Shown here one piece after another: positions 29,512 through 44,100 of a stretch of 64,000 bases of DNA. The notes below the pieces were generated by a model that saw nothing but the letters and a program-made list of their open reading frames with translations, was not told the DNA's origin and did not search any database. How positions within the stretch are numbered: position 1 is the first letter of the stretch; every line of letters starts with the position of its first letter. This DNA comes from Halocafeteria seosinensis. Taxonomy: Eukaryota > Sar > Bigyra > Bicosoecida. The position numbers and the translations under genes are program-made. Location of the stretch: NCBI GenBank assembly GCA_001687465.1, contig LVLI01000085.1:32633-96632 (forward strand), written 5' to 3'.

Positions 29512-30173
29512 GCCAACGTCATAGAGCAGCAGTGAACCAACTCTTTTCGGCCACTAGTTGAAGGCCTCCTGCTCCAGGGGAAACCCATCCACAGCTTGTC
29601 CCAGCTCCTGCGCATGGAAATCAGAAAAACCATACCCTTACATTATAGAAAAAATGTATATGAAACTACTTACCTGGTAATATACTCTTCCGGAAAGTGC
29701 AGGAGAATGGACTAGCCTTCTGTCCAGCAGCAAACCCTCGGCGCGACAAAAGGGAAACCATGTATACAAGGATATATTCCACTACGACCTAAATCTCACC
29801 TAGCTTTTTGTTAAGTTTGCGCTTGTATGTATGCATGAGCAGGCTAGACAAACTCATGAAGTAACTCATTGAAGTTGCTGAAACAAATGATTGCATGGTC
29901 GAGAAGGCAGGCTCCCACAGAGCACTGCTGCATTTCTCGGATTCTCGTTTATAAGGAATGTTTCAAAGGGAAATATTCAGGGACAGCCGTATATAGGGGC
30001 AATTGTGTTTTCCTTTTGGACAGGGTCAGCGCTCCAGAGATAAAGAATCCACCCTTGTATCGATTTGGATTCATAATTTGCGCACACAGCGCACCAAATA
30101 CGAGAGGCAGACACAATACAATACGCGCAAAGAAGTGATAGCGTTTGAATCTATGTGTTAAAAGAATAGAAAA
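29512..30173. other. Intergenic between divergent genes, no gene seen
   Basis: 662 bp upstream of both the methyltransferase and the SR protein genes. Open frames of 60-116 codons overlap each other on both strands and resemble nothing. It presumably holds the two promoters. Confidence 0.35.
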
Positions 30174-31326
30174 ATGGGCGAAGAAGCTAAAATACATATT
30201 GGAAACCTCTCTGCGGATGCCACGAGAGAGGAATTGGAGGACAAATTCGGCGTGTTTGGGGCTGTAAAGAGTGCATGGTATGTTCATTTTCATCGTCACG
30301 ACATACTAAATGTTGTACTAGTGCATTTCGTGGGCTTGCAGGGTAGCGAAAAAGCCCCCCGGATTCGGCTTTGTGGTAGGTCAAAACGCACCATGGGGTG
30401 AGGCGCTTGCCGTGGTGGAATACAGTAGTATGCTCTGTATCCGCAGGTAATGGAGCGCAAGAGCGATGCTGAAACAGCCATCGAGAAGCTAAATGAGACG
30501 GAAATGTATGGAAAAACGGTGACGATGGATTGGGCCAAGAGCAAGAATCCAAGGCCTTCTGGAAGAGGTGAGTCCTCGAAAGAGCAGTAAATTCGGAGAG
30601 CTGATTCTTATAGTTGATACGGACGCAGGGCCACCGCCGCCTCGAAGAGGACCGCGAGATGACTATGGGCGGCCACCCAGTCGTGGACGTCGTGAAGAAT
30701 ATCCACCACCCCGTCGTAGCAGTCGTGACGACTATCCACCTCGTGACAGCTATCGAGGAAGAAGCAGGAGCCCCAGATCCTACCGCCGACGCAGCAGAAC
30801 ACCGCCACCTCCTCCTAGAGACTACCGAAGAAGCCCTCCACCCAGAGACTACTATGAACCCCGGTCTCCAGGATACCGACGAGAGCGAAGCCCCAGTCCC
30901 CCGCGGCGTTCTCCCCCACATGAGAGAAGATCTCGTAGCAGAGACAGGGATGGGTACCGCCCTAGACGCCGCTCTTTCGATGATTACGACCGTCCACGAC
31001 CAAGTCGTAGTCCTTCGCCATATGATAGACGCCGGAGTGGATATGAAGATGGACATCGTGAACCACGCTATGACGACAGACGTCCGCGAGACTATGATCG
31101 TCCTCGTTCTGCTGACCGCAGAAGTAGACGCCGCTCTGAGGGCGGAGCTGAGCGAAGGCCGTCGGGAGAACGGCGGAAAACAAGGTCTCGCTCTCCTCGG
31201 GGTGAAGCTACGGAACCTGAGGCCAATGGCCGCTCCTCACGACCTCGCGACCGCAGGGATCATCATGACTCCGAAGGAGACCGGAATATGTCCTCGGTTG
31301 TGGAACCTGCGCATGCCACCCAGTAA
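30174..31326 (+). CDS. SR-type splicing factor (RRM plus long RS domain)
   Basis: Nuclear pre-mRNA splicing regulator. Exons 30174-30277, 30342-30375, 30447-30567 and 30629-31326 give 318 residues. One RRM occupies about 5-75: RNP2 is KIHIGNLS and RNP1 is reconstructed across two junctions as KPPGFGFVVME. The rest is Arg/Ser/Pro/Asp-rich (SRGRREEYPPPRRSS, RSRSPRSYRRRSRTPPPP) with many RS, RD and PPR units, the substrate of SR protein kinases. The 34-nt second exon sits inside RNP1, so skipping it would break RNA binding; this could be a control point (inference). A 238-codon frame in another phase and a 289-codon antisense frame overlap the RS region only because of its biased composition. 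Confidence 0.92.
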
Positions 31327-32007
31327 ATGACACCAAAACTCGACTACCAAAATAGAGCTCCGCTTGCAGTCTGCTGCTGAAAGAATCTACATATCGTTCA
31401 GCTCTTCGACTTCCAGTCAGTCCAACGACTTCGACGAAACTACTGCTCCACAGCTCCACGACGTTTCCTACACATCAAGCGCCTCCGAATGTTGCACACA
31501 TTTTACAGCTTCCACCGTCTTATTTTTGGCCTCACTTACAACATAAGCGATACTCTACACTTTCTACAAGTATGCTACTGACTTCGCCAGCTTATGTGGT
31601 CGTATCAGCGAGGTGTTTTCGTACTATCTCTCAAAATTTCCATATCCAGCACAGACGACCCATCGTTTGCAGCAGGGACAATGAAAGTAATATGGTGACT
31701 ATGGTTCCTTATGCATATTGAATCCCTCCTTTAAGATGTATCGTTGGAACGTCGACACATCATATATAGCAGAAGGATAGACTGGCAAACGTTTTCGAAG
31801 TATCAAAGAAAAGCGTTTACAAGTACTGGCCACGACAACTTGGCTCTCCCGACCCCTCACACTGATACTAAGGATGGTGGGGTAAGCCCGTGGCAAATCA
31901 ACAATCGCTGAGAAGGTTCCCGCTATGGTCCACGATGGTGCGAGAGCAGCAGTGATTCGCAAACATTTAAGCTGATGGCTGGAAGGCCGTCACAGAAATG
32001 CTACTTG
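31327..32007. other. Intergenic between convergent genes
   Basis: Mostly 3' flanking sequence of the SR and VPS13 genes. An 87-codon minus-strand frame (31699-31962) has no recognisable motif. I see nothing else. Confidence 0.3.
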
Positions 32008-32153
32008 CGTTTTACCGACTGGAGAAAACAAAATACTAATGAGGTGTTTCATGCTAAGCCTAAAAACTGTTCCGTGACATTCATCTGTGTTTTACCGACT
32101 GGGGAAAACAAAATATTAATGAGGTGTTTCATACTAAGCCTAAAAACTTTTCC
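32008..32153. repeat. Tandem 66-bp duplication over the VPS13 3' end
   Basis: Copies at 32008-32073 and 32088-32153 (offset 80 bp) agree at 61 of 66 positions. The second copy contains the last VPS13 codons and stop. The first copy still encodes a matching FLGL plus stop downstream, so the gene's end was duplicated into its own 3' flank. Confidence 0.9.
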
Positions 32154-35100
32154 ATGCCGGATCTCAGGGCAAGGAAATCGGTGGGATTCAGCGATCCTTT
32201 GTTGCCTCTAGATTGAAGCAATAATTCCCGCTGCATGTACGATAGAAGCTGGGAAACCCCGTACTCAAGCATTTTGCATTCATTCAACTCCTGTGATCGA
32301 CTAGTCGCTAGTGTTGCATACCACCGTCGGGGAACAAGAGAAAGGAGCCTTTGGAATTGCTCCTGAGTACGGTATATTGTATACGACGGAGAGAAAGTTT
32401 CGAATGCTTCTTCCTCTTGGGTATCTTCATCTTGTTCACGGTTTACAGGCACAGTAACAGGGACATGCTCCACTTTTGTCCTCACAGCCCTTACTGTTTT
32501 GTTACTTTCTGAATCGGGGACGCTTCTTTCGGGGATTAGCTCTGTTCCCCTCGAGACCAAATTCGTTTGACGCATAACTTCTCTGACATGATCGAAGTTA
32601 TCAAGACGTGCCCACTCAATGGGGACAACACATGGCTCGTCGTCAGTCTCAACTTTCTGTATCCTCGATAGTAACGTACGACGGCGTTCCCGCTTAAGAG
32701 TTTCCTGCAGCTGCAAGGATCTCTCCATCGTGGCGGCTTGCTCCTTTTCCTGTCGGACACCAGCTTCTTGGTCCCGCGTTAACTCCTTTTCTAGAGTCCG
32801 CAAGTGTTCCCGGTCGGGCATCTCTTGGATTGCATCCCTGATCGCTTCGTGGGCGATGGAAGTCAAGTTCTCCGGACCCACAAGAATCGCACGACCACTC
32901 TTCGTCCCCTTATCCTTCACACCGAGTGTGTGTTTGTGCTTGACCACCGTGCTCCGTGCCCTTGCAGAGTTGAAAGCCTCCGTTCCTTGTTTGTTTTTCT
33001 CGTGAAGAACAGCCCGCCAATAGATACGGTTTGTGCGGGCATGCAACAGGTAAACAGACTTGTCCGTGACTAGCAGAATAAACTTGCATTCCAACGAACG
33101 CTCCTTCTTTCTGTCCATAAGGTATCCCTTTTGAGTGTGGGTCCACAACCGAGGGCCTTCGTTTTTGGTGTGGAGCAACCGAGGAGTTGCCGTAAGTCGA
33201 TCGCGTAAGCGATCGAACACACTGATATCGCGAACTTGGTGGAATGAGGATATACCTGTACCTGAGGACCCTGTAATACCACCTCGCCTTACGCTGGTCG
33301 GCGCCTCCTCGTTCTCTGCCTTACGGCCGATCGTCATTTGAATGCCACCGAACGCCGGAGTAGATATTGTTGTTTGCCGGACGATTGTCTGTTGGTGACT
33401 TGAGGCTGTACTTGTAGCACCAGAAGCACTAGAGGAACTGGAGTTGACTTGCTCTTTGCTGCTTTTCTGCGATCGTCCTTCCCAAAACGCACTTAATTCT
33501 CCACAAATGCCGGCTTCATCGTCCCCGTGTTTGTATTTAAGTACCCCGTACACCGGCGCGTGGAACCGGTAATGCTCGCCTTGCGCTTCGCCGCTCGTCT
33601 GCAGTAGGGTCAATCTTGCGTTCCCTTCTGCTTCTCTGGAGCTGTAGGACAGTATCAGCGGTTTTTCTCCCCGGATCCCATATAGCCCAGTGAAACGAGG
33701 CAATCGGACACGCAAGCTACCAGATTCGTCGCCTTCGTTCCCAGAAATTATATTGGCGGCCGATGAAACTGTGCTACCGATTCCTCTTAGACTCAGCACC
33801 GCCATGTCTAACATTCCGCTCGTCGGTTTGAGCACAAGCCCGGCAATACCCATTCCAAACCCTTTGGCAAATCCCAGTGCGCCATCGCGTTTACCGCCTC
33901 GGTAGGGTGTAGACACGACCCCAGATATTCCTTTGAACAAAGACAAACTAAAGGCTTTCGTGCCGGCGAAAAATCCTTCTCCCAGGTGTCGTGGACCTCT
34001 GCTTGAGACTGGTCCAACGATAGCAGCATACTTCCTTTGGAAAACCGGGTCGCTATACTTTTCAAAATCAATAGCTCGTATCCCTTTGGCTAGCGTTTGT
34101 AGGAGCTTTCCACCACTATCAAATACTCCCACTGTGGTATTGGATATCAACGAAATGGCCGAAGAGGATACGGATTTTACGGTGCTACCGGCGCCTTCGC
34201 CTTCCAGCATCCCACGAGCAGGTTCATACAAGACAGCAACTACGTCCGAGCCCACGTTAGAAATTAATCCCACCGGATTCCCTAGGAAGGAAGCCGAACC
34301 AGCAATCTTGTAAAATCCTCGCAAGACGTTCGTCACATAGAACTTTAGCAGCCGATAGGTCAGTGCGTTTACATCTTCGAAAACGTGCGAAGCGACCAAT
34401 GAACTCACTCGAATCGGTGCTCCGTCAACGTTCAACAGCATTGATCCTAACCCAGATATGACATTCTTCACTCCGCCAAGTATAGGGATATCCGGTATCA
34501 TCGCTTTCAGAAATTCTATGTCGTCACCGATCGATAACGTAACGTCAAAAAACATCGGGTGGAGCAACAGTGCCTGGATATATATCTTGTTAGTAGTCTC
34601 TGTATTCGCCGGCTTGGGTGCTTCCAAGAGCACTGAGACATGGGAATTCTGCACGGTCTCTCGCATCAAGGAGCCATCAATTCGAGCCATGTAAAGGAGG
34701 CGATTGCTAAGTGTATCAGTTTCTTCACCAGTCTCCACAGCTGCAAACGATTTTACCTCCCAGTGCTCCTTTAATATTGTCGAATAGTCTTGGACGTAGT
34801 TAGATCCCGTAAACGAGCTGAAGTCAAGATTGGTGATTAGCTCTAGTACAGCTGAGAGCAAGAAGTCGTCAATGGCAACGTTCATTCGCATCAAGCGAGC
34901 GGACACCTCCCTCAGATAAAACAGCGTCGGATGTGACACCCAATATACCCTGCAAGAGATCATAGGAAGTGACTGGGACAACTGCTGTACTCGCCGTAGA
35001 TCTTCATTTTCTTTTTGCTCCTGAGTTTGTACTACGTCTCCATCTTCATCCTTCAGAATAGGTTTTTCTTCCGGTGCAGCACCCTGGCGACCGATTACAA

Positions 35101-38100
35101 TAGGGTATACGGCAGCCGGGATTTGGGAATCCACTTGAAACCGATGGACATCCAATTTGATCTTTGTTAAGGATTCATGGTTGATCGCTGCTTGAAGCTG
35201 AACATTTCCAATAGTAGCATACAGCAATTCTCTAGGATGGTGGTCCATAATGCTGATACCTGTGCCTTTTAAGCGAGAGTCAAACTTAACGTACTTCGCG
35301 GCTTCCTGGGGTGCATAGAGGGGTACCCACTGTGCAACGATGCGGACACGTGGAGGCGCGATACGCCTTGCATATAACTGCTCCCACACACTCGATGCGG
35401 GAGTCAGTGTAAACCATTTGTCAACCTTCTCCCCTTGCTCTGGAAGCGGAATGAAGGAGCGATGAGCTATGGGAACATCTTCCCGTTCCATGCAGCCACT
35501 AGGGACTCTTCTAGAAGCTTCCAGCGCTGTGCTTGATCCGAAGAAATATAATAGAGGCGCCGAAGAAGTCTCAGCTTGATGCGCAGTTGCCTCTTGGTCC
35601 ATGAAGAAGCTGTCAGACGACGACTGGGCGTTTATTTCGGTGGGTTGCACAGAGCGAACCGACCTCGCAAACAGCTCGAATACCATATGCGGTCCGTGGG
35701 GAATAGACCCTTGTCCTTCTGTTTCTCTCGCAGAGTAGTCAGGGGGTGGAATTCTGTTCCCCCATTCAAACACTTCATTGTACAACACCGAATCAGGAGA
35801 CATTGTAAACGACTGAGGATCATCGCTCGCAAACGGATCATTCATTGCTTGTTCACCGAATTTGGAGGAATACAAGGTACTTATCGGACCTGCAGGAGCA
35901 AACCGCAAGACAACTGGTGAATCCGCCGAGGCCTGTTGCAAAGAGGAATTTATCCATTCCACTGCATCGTCGTATAGCATGCCCTTGAGCGGGAATCCGT
36001 TAACATGAGATACAACCGATCCTTGAAGGGTGGAATAAATGGCATCCGAAGGAATGCTAGTTCGGGAAACACTCTTTCCAGCTCGATGCAAGAGGGTGGC
36101 AATGCGTGTGAACCTTTCTGCGTCGACACTAGAGACTTCAACGCTGAGCCTTTGTTCAGGAAACAGGCTTTCCAAAGACGGGCCAAATGAATGTAGTTCC
36201 TCGTTCCTGAGTACCTCGGCGGTGCTAGTCTCTTCTGGAAATTCTTCTGCCTCCATTTCTCCGGTAGCAAACGAAGCTTCTGATACTCTTTGCTCTCCGT
36301 TAGCTAATCTTGATTGGCGGTTACCGATTATGATGGATCCAATCTCGGCACGTCGCTCTCGGGTGTCACCAGCGAACGACCTGAAGCGGANCCCGCCACG
36401 AGGCTTTTTGCGCCGTTGATACGCAAAATCAGCTGACCAAGCTTGGTTTAGTTGTGCGGGACTATGACTAGCTTCCTTAAACGCTATTCCAGTGTTACTC
36501 CCGGAGAAGCAAATATCCCATGTTACGTCGGCTACGCTAGTGCGTCTACAATTATGCGCCACTCGACTGACGCCGTACAAACGATGACTGTCCAAACTTT
36601 GCAGTGTATCTCGGAGCTGAGACGAGCTCAGATCTTTGAGCTTCGTGTTTTCTCCGACGGTCAAGTCCTCCTCATTCGTATTGCTCTGCCGACACGACAA
36701 TTCCGCTCTCACGAACTCTGCAATTTTAGAGAGCACGGGGGATACACCTTGGACTTCGACAACGGTTGTTTGAAGCTGGTGTCCAACAACACGCCATCGA
36801 GTTTTGTCCTGGATGTTCGCCAAATACACTCCCTCCGCTTCAGCTTGGGACACGGTGGTGTCAGGCCGCTGAGATGTTCTTAGCGTCTCATCGTCATCAC
36901 CCGCAAATTCAGGAATAGGGTCTCGTCCCCGAAGGTTTTCTGCCCAAGAATCGCCGAGTGTGTCGCTCGCCTCGCTACTGCTCGAGGACCGACTACTGGG
37001 TTCAGCAACTATCTCTTCTTCATCACCATCTTTCAAAGACAAATTCTCGGTGAACGACCAGTCCTCCGCTGCAGAACGACGAGTGGATGAGACACTTCTT
37101 CGTGTGTTGCGTGCTCGCTTTTTTGAGTACTTCTTCTTGACGTTTCTCCTTAAATGTCGCACTCCTGTCGTCTCAGCGGCAGCCGCGACAACACCAGCTG
37201 CCCCGGCGGTTCCACCGGCGATGGAAGAAATCACCGGATGTGCCGAACCTGAAATGCTGTGCGCACGCTTGGAGCCGCTAGGACTTTCTGCAAGTTCCGG
37301 ATAGTCATCAGACGGGGACACGATTGTATGATCTTTGCTTTCCCCTATATGCGCCTCTTCACGTGAGGAGGTTTCGCTTTCGGAATGCTGCTCACTATCA
37401 GTTTGCTTCTCCTTGCTAGCAGAGTCATCTACGGAAATTTCAGAACAGATTTCATCGGCTGCCTCTTCAGTACTCTCAACCTGGGATTGGAACGTTTGCT
37501 GCAATTTGTTCAGGTGTCGTACTAGTTTTCGCCTCAACAAAATGCTTTCCGAAACAGCAGTAGCAACAGTAGTCTGAGCACTCTTGATTTGCTGTAATCT
37601 GAGATTTGACGTACGGAGCATCTTGACCCGAATGGATCCGCTTGGTCTCATCCTGGATCCTTCAAAATACTTAATAGGATACCACCGATCCACATGAGTA
37701 TCATGCCGCAAATAAGATGCAGGAATGCTGACATACCCTAATACATCATCAGTTTCTGTCCGGTTATGGTCCCATACCTCCGCGACTACATCCACCCGTG
37801 TTGACGCAAGTTTCTCATGGACGTAAAAAAGAAACTGCTCACCCCACACCGGATCAATTGTGTTAGGGCAATGACTTGTTCTGACAGATGTGTCAAATAG
37901 CTCGGGGATACGTAGTCTGATATACGGATCACTTGCACCTCCGCCGAACGGCGTATCTTGGTCACTAGCAGCAAGTCCTGCAGCCGAAACTAGCTGTACC
38001 CACAGCATTTCCTCATTTTTCACCTTCGAATAGTCAGCTGAGCAGTGGCCAGCCCACTGTAACTTGATACTTTCGGTTTCGCTCGTCGCTGTAGACTCTG

Positions 38101-41100
38101 GGTTAATTGGGATTTCATAGTAATCGCGGGTATTATAGTACGGATTCTCAAGCTTCTTTGCCACTGCCCGGCAGTAGATATCATCAAGCTGCTCTTGAAG
38201 TCGTTCCATCGCCATCAAATCCAATTTATGGGTATAGCTCATCTTGTTCCTTTCAAGAGTACTCGGAGGCTGCGCCGATGACCTACCTCTCAAACTTCTT
38301 AATGCAACTGACGATTTTGGTATAGTGACATTACCATCAACCTGGGAAACAACAAAAGGCGATTGCAGTTGTATCGGGTCATACGATACTCCCGGAGCAT
38401 TGCTGCCAGATGTTGGCTGCCTACTTCCCACAGCCTCTTCAATTATGAATTTTGTCTCGGCATTCAACTGATCGTTTAGAGCCTTCGACACCTTTTCAAT
38501 AAACTCTAAGTGCTGCTCTACTTCAAGCAGTCGTTCTTTAAGGTGGTTAATTTGATCATACCTTCTTTTGGGGATATCGCTTATTCGTATCACTTTCGTT
38601 GCCCCGTTCTCCGAATCAGCGAAAACCTCCGTTTTCACCCTCCGCGCAATCGCACCTCCCTCTCCCAGCGCTGCTTTGCTCCAGTCCTTCCGAAAGGCTT
38701 TCAGTCCTTGTTTTGAATCCGAGTCGTTCTTAAACATGCCAGCAACGTCTCCAGTCCATGTAACGGCCGAATCGCCAATGGCATCGCACCTCACTTCGGA
38801 CGCTCCGATGTTACTGCTCAAGTAGCTTCCCCAGCCCTTTCCTCCTCCTTCATCATTCGAGTGTCGACTTCTCTCGTTTAGGCCGACAACCGCCGATAAA
38901 GCTCGTTGGGAGCCCCCAGCCTTGCTGTAGGTTGAATGAACACGTCTAATATCGTTTCCACCCACACCTCCTTCTTCACCACCAAGAGAGGAGTTAATCA
39001 AACTTTCTGCAGCATCCGTCCATCGGCCTCGGCTCAGGGCTATACCAACGTTCCCGTTATCGTAATAAAATAGAGAAGCAATCCCCACCGGCCGGATTTG
39101 GACCATTACTGAAGTGCCAGTCTCTTCAGATTTGCTCGTCTGAATGTGTTTCCCCAACGATTTAGTACCAGCACCGGGGGAATCCAAGGCGAAGGAAACG
39201 GAAGAAAACCCATCAACTGTTTCACCGCCTTCGCAAGGGACACATTCCGCCACAGACGGGCCGCGACCCTTCTGTCGAACCACAACACAATCCACCGAGC
39301 AGTTGTTTTCTACTCGGTACGGTTCGTATCTGCAATTCTGTTTGACGCAGAACGGATGTGGAGCAACGGTAACCTGAGTGGTAGTTTCATCCTCTACGGA
39401 CTTGACCGATACCCAACAAACTTGCGACGGAGAACGGCCAAGGCTGCTTCTTAGGAATAGGGAAGAGCGAGCCATTCCCAGAGGAGACACTGGATAGTCT
39501 CCTGGGGCTGTGCGATCCCGGTCACCTTGGTCCCCCTTATGAGCATCTTGGATGCGCAGTTCATTGTATTGCTTATCAAGTTCCTCTTGTGTAACCGCGT
39601 CACTGGACCAATCGCGAATGGCAACCCCGTGGAAGGCACCGTACCTGTCAATGTCCTGGGCTACAGATGGTGACAGCGTTTCTCTAGGTTTAATTCCGTG
39701 GAAGCTATTCATGAGTTCGTTAAATACAGGTAGCAATCTGTCTAAGTCCTCCCTGCCGGCACGAATTCTTGGCGAAGGGCTGTGCGGACCATCCAGCTTT
39801 CTTCGTAGTTTCAATGAAAATTCTCCAGGGTCGCTGACGAACTCCGTCGACCACTCCCACTCTCCCCGTCGATCCCAGTCGAATCCCAAGAGCAATTGCA
39901 TAAAGTCACGAGGACTGCGCAGGTATGAAACCAATGAGTGCTTTGATGTGTCCTTGTTTACGGAACCGTCTGAGGGAAACAGATGCGAATAAATATACCT
40001 CCGAGGGAGTCCTTCCTCCCCTGGCAATGGAGGTGCCATAGGCAAGAAAGAAATGAGTAAACTAGCAACCTCTGTCAACACGGAATTGCCCGCTTTCGAA
40101 TCTTGAGGAACTGACCTCACTTGTACACCAGGAGAACTGTGGTGCATGCGAAGCTGTCTGTGGCCCATATTCAACGCAGTGATAGCCGCTCCAGAGCAAA
40201 CATTGGACCCAGTGGTGAGACCCATCATCTCCAGTGTTTCCGGACCGAGTTTCCACCTTGTAGCTCCACCTCTCTGGTTCGCCGTCGTCGCTTCATACAC
40301 CGCATCGACGTTTAAAGCAGAGGCGATTTGAATAAAATTGCTTACTTCAGTTGTCCATAGGGGACCTGTTACAGCAGGGAACCCATCCACCTTTATCTTC
40401 AAACTATCCCGAGGGCGAACTGAAGAATCACGAGTGTTCACCTTGGAAAAGTAAAATGGATACCACGGTGTTACCGGAGAAATTTCGGTACGAAGATCCC
40501 CTTTATTTTCATCTAGCGCACATGAAACATCTCCTAGATTGCCCCTACTGCTCTTACTTTGGAGAGACCCTACGCCTCGCTGTCTCCGAGAGCTTTGTTT
40601 CTGTTCCACTAGCGCTGATGGATCCGTCTCGCGATACTGGTCCACCGGAGGTGTACTTTCTGCGAACTTGGAATCGAATCCTGGAAATACAGGACGCTTG
40701 TTTCCAATGCCACCTTCATCTCTTCGCGGTCGAGGTCCAAAGATGCTCTTTCGCTTTGGTTGTGCGGCCTCTAGCTGAACTTCCTCCCAGTACGATGCCA
40801 AGTCGGAGCGAAGTGTTTGCGAAGATAGTGCAGAAGACGTTGCTATCTGTTTTACCAATGCCTCACTCTGTGAACTCTTAATGGCGGGGNTAAAGTGGAT
40901 ATCCGTCGGCACAGAACTGGCATATTCATTGAAACCTTGTCGAATCATAATGTTCGCGCTTGAATTGTTAATAATACTGTGCCGCGTCCGAAGTTTCAGA
41001 ACCTTGCTTCTGAAGAAATTATGCGGAGCAATTTGGATCTGGAGGCCCACATGGACTGAGTACGAGACATTCTTTGAATGTTTTTGCGATGCAAAATCAT

Positions 41101-44100
41101 ATAGCTGAGGGTTTCGCGCTAACTTGGCACCACATGGCCGTAACGACTCAAGAGGTTCATAAGGGGAATATTCCTCCACCGACTGGATTTGTTCGTGGCA
41201 ATCGAAGGTGGTGATTCCATCGTACACTTGGGATACAGATATGGGATCACTCCATGTACCCTCCTTCCACGACTTCAAGGCCACACTATAATCCTCAGTA
41301 GGTGTATTCGGGTCAAACGATATGAGTTCAAAATGTCCTCCATGAGTAGCATGCGTACTTGGTTCAAAGACATTGCCAGTAGAGCCCTCGTTCCGAAAAG
41401 CGTCTGCAAATGTACAACGCTACTCATTTTAAATGCAAAATTAATCTGGGTGCCGAACCGACTCAAAACTTACCGAGTTTATAACGACCCTCCCGGTGCA
41501 AGGTTTGTTGAGATTGGAATTCTAGTTCTTGAACCGCTCTGAATAACGGATACAACATTCCGGCTTGTCTCATTCTATCTTCACCTACGCCGTATTGCAT
41601 GGCAAACGTGCAACAATTTACTCCCCATACTGGCACAAACAGTCTGAGATGGCAAGCCTGAGAAGCAAGGAGAGACATAGCAGCAAGTCTGTCTTGAGAG
41701 CGCGATCCTGACGACTGGTCGTTAGACTGCACCGACGGAATGAATCCCGCTGTTTCGCCAACATACTTGCGCTCGCAGTGAATATGAAGGGGCATGACAC
41801 TCGAAGAAGCGAGCGTAACAACAGAGGTCGATTGAGAAAATGAAGCCCTGAAACAGTATTGGGGATGGATTGCTAACCCCTTGCAGCTCGCGTCTGGGCC
41901 AAGGATACGATTTGAAGGTCCAGAGTTTACATCAGACCACGGCAAGCAATCGAGTAACTCAGTTCCCTCAAGCTTGACAGATATTCCAATGGATTGCATC
42001 ATGTCTAGTGCATCACCGGTAACTGCATCCAGATCTCTAGTTTCATAATTCTTAGTTTTCCTGCTTCCTTTAACTTTCGAGGATGAGTTATCGAAGAGTA
42101 ACTCGTTGACATCTTGCTTGTCCCCTGGTCGAAGGCTACCTTCGCAAAGGATAGCATCGTCTGGGATCCCTCGTCGATCGACCTCAGAGTCATCCAATTC
42201 AGCCACTTGAGACTTTTGAGAGAATGCCGACCTTTGGCTCGCCAGGACATCTTCTTTCCTATCCTGAAGTTTCGGTTGGGCAATGCAGCGGAAACGAAGA
42301 GGAAATGGAAGCAAGTTTTCAATTCTCATTGACGGCAATAGACCTATTTGAGTGGTAAAATAATCATTAACCGAATTTTGTCCCCAGTTGACACCTTCGC
42401 GCTGAGCAGAAAGTAAGGACTTCCTCCATATATGAGCGCAGAAGCTGAAGTCACGGGACACCTGTTGGGCGGTTTCATGTTTCGACTTGCATCGCAGCGA
42501 GTACACGTCACCCCAATGCGGTGCTGCACGGTCCTTCTTCTTCTTTCCTTTTGATTGTTCTTCCAGGAGTCCATCCTTTTCTTGCTTAACGTTTTTGAGC
42601 ATTTGTGCCTTGCGAAGGTCAATCTCTCCGGACCACGCGAACGTTGAGGATTCTGTATCAAGAGCGGGGCGGAATCGTACTCTACCGCCAGCAACAGCTT
42701 TTAATGGTGCAAATGCTTCGTCCCCGGGCGCAACTACCTCTCTGAACTCCTCAGACGTCGGGAACTCATAGCAAAGTTCCATTGGAATGGCACATAAATT
42801 ATGAATCGCAACCGTAGAACGGATTCGCAAGGTCTTAGCACCAGCAAGGTACGTGATATCTGCGATAACGCCCTCTTCAACAGCGTCCACAACACTTCCC
42901 TTGAGTGCCCCGGTAATCTTTGTTGTCATTAGCGCATTAGAGGAGAGGGTTAAACATGAAGTACTATGCAGATCATCATCCAGTGGAGAATAGCCGAATT
43001 CTTTGAACTTTTGCTTCAGAACCTCCATCTCGTTGCTGTCCAGAAGTGCTGGGGCGAACGGATTGCATCTTGGAGCATAGTAAGGAGCAACTACATCGGT
43101 ATGAACAACGAAGTAAACGGGGTGGGGAACAGGAAGCTTGAGCCAAACCGCCTGTGAGTTTGTCACATCGCTGTTGGCTTCCGCCATTTGCAGTGTAACG
43201 TGGGAGACCTTTCCGGCCTTCACGCACAAAGTCCCAAGACCGTCCATAGGCTCATGCGTGCTAGAGGATCTGACAAGGCCGGTCAAAGCATCATCGGAAT
43301 AGCCGTCCACGTTTTTAGGGCGCGGACTAAAGCATGGAACCATCGCTGCACTGCCGTAAATAAACATCGCTACTTCTGCCAAGGACAGCAGAGTCTGGGC
43401 TCTTTGTTGCTCGGTAAACGCGGGATCTCGCACGAACAAGTTGGGGACCTGTAAGACATCCCCAGAGATGGTTACATTCATAGACGGAACACAAGGTACC
43501 ATCGCAGTCCCATTGGAGCCTGCTTCGTCTACATCCACAAGCAGTTTGGAGTACCATTCTCGCCAAGAAAATGGCCGAAGGACATTGCTGGGAGAAAGAT
43601 AACGCAACTGGGGGATCCAAAATCGGACGTTTTTGTCTGAGTAGTCCGTCGACCAATTACACCCGAGGACTCGGCATAGAGATCGGGCCCACGACTTAAA
43701 TTCATCGAATGACGAAAACCCCAAGGTTAACTCTGCTTGATGGTTGCTTGAATCCCGCTTCCCCTCTATCCATTTTGCGCTTGAGCTACCTACGGTAGAG
43801 CCGTAATCATAATACAGCTGCGATGCTTGCAAGAGCGACCGAATTTCGAGCACAAATGGCGTGGGTGGTCGACAAAGAGGGTCTAAAACTCGTGTGGAAA
43901 TGACGACGTCTGGATCAAGTAGGTCTATGGGTTTCCTTACCGCTGCATTCGTTGCCCAAACGGGAAACTTCTTCATAGAAGGTGGCAACTCAGCAGGATC
44001 CTCACGAGGCTCGGGTTTGTCGGCTGGAAATACAAAAACCGATGAACCAAAAACAGCCGCATACTGTCGTCTCCACTTGTCTTTCGAGAAGCTATATTTC

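Noticed and set aside
30614-31330. 238-codon plus-strand frame and 289-codon antisense frame over the SR gene
   Set aside because: Both arise from the strongly biased RS/RD codons of the real frame, lack homology, and would ignore the clean splice sites of the RRM exons.
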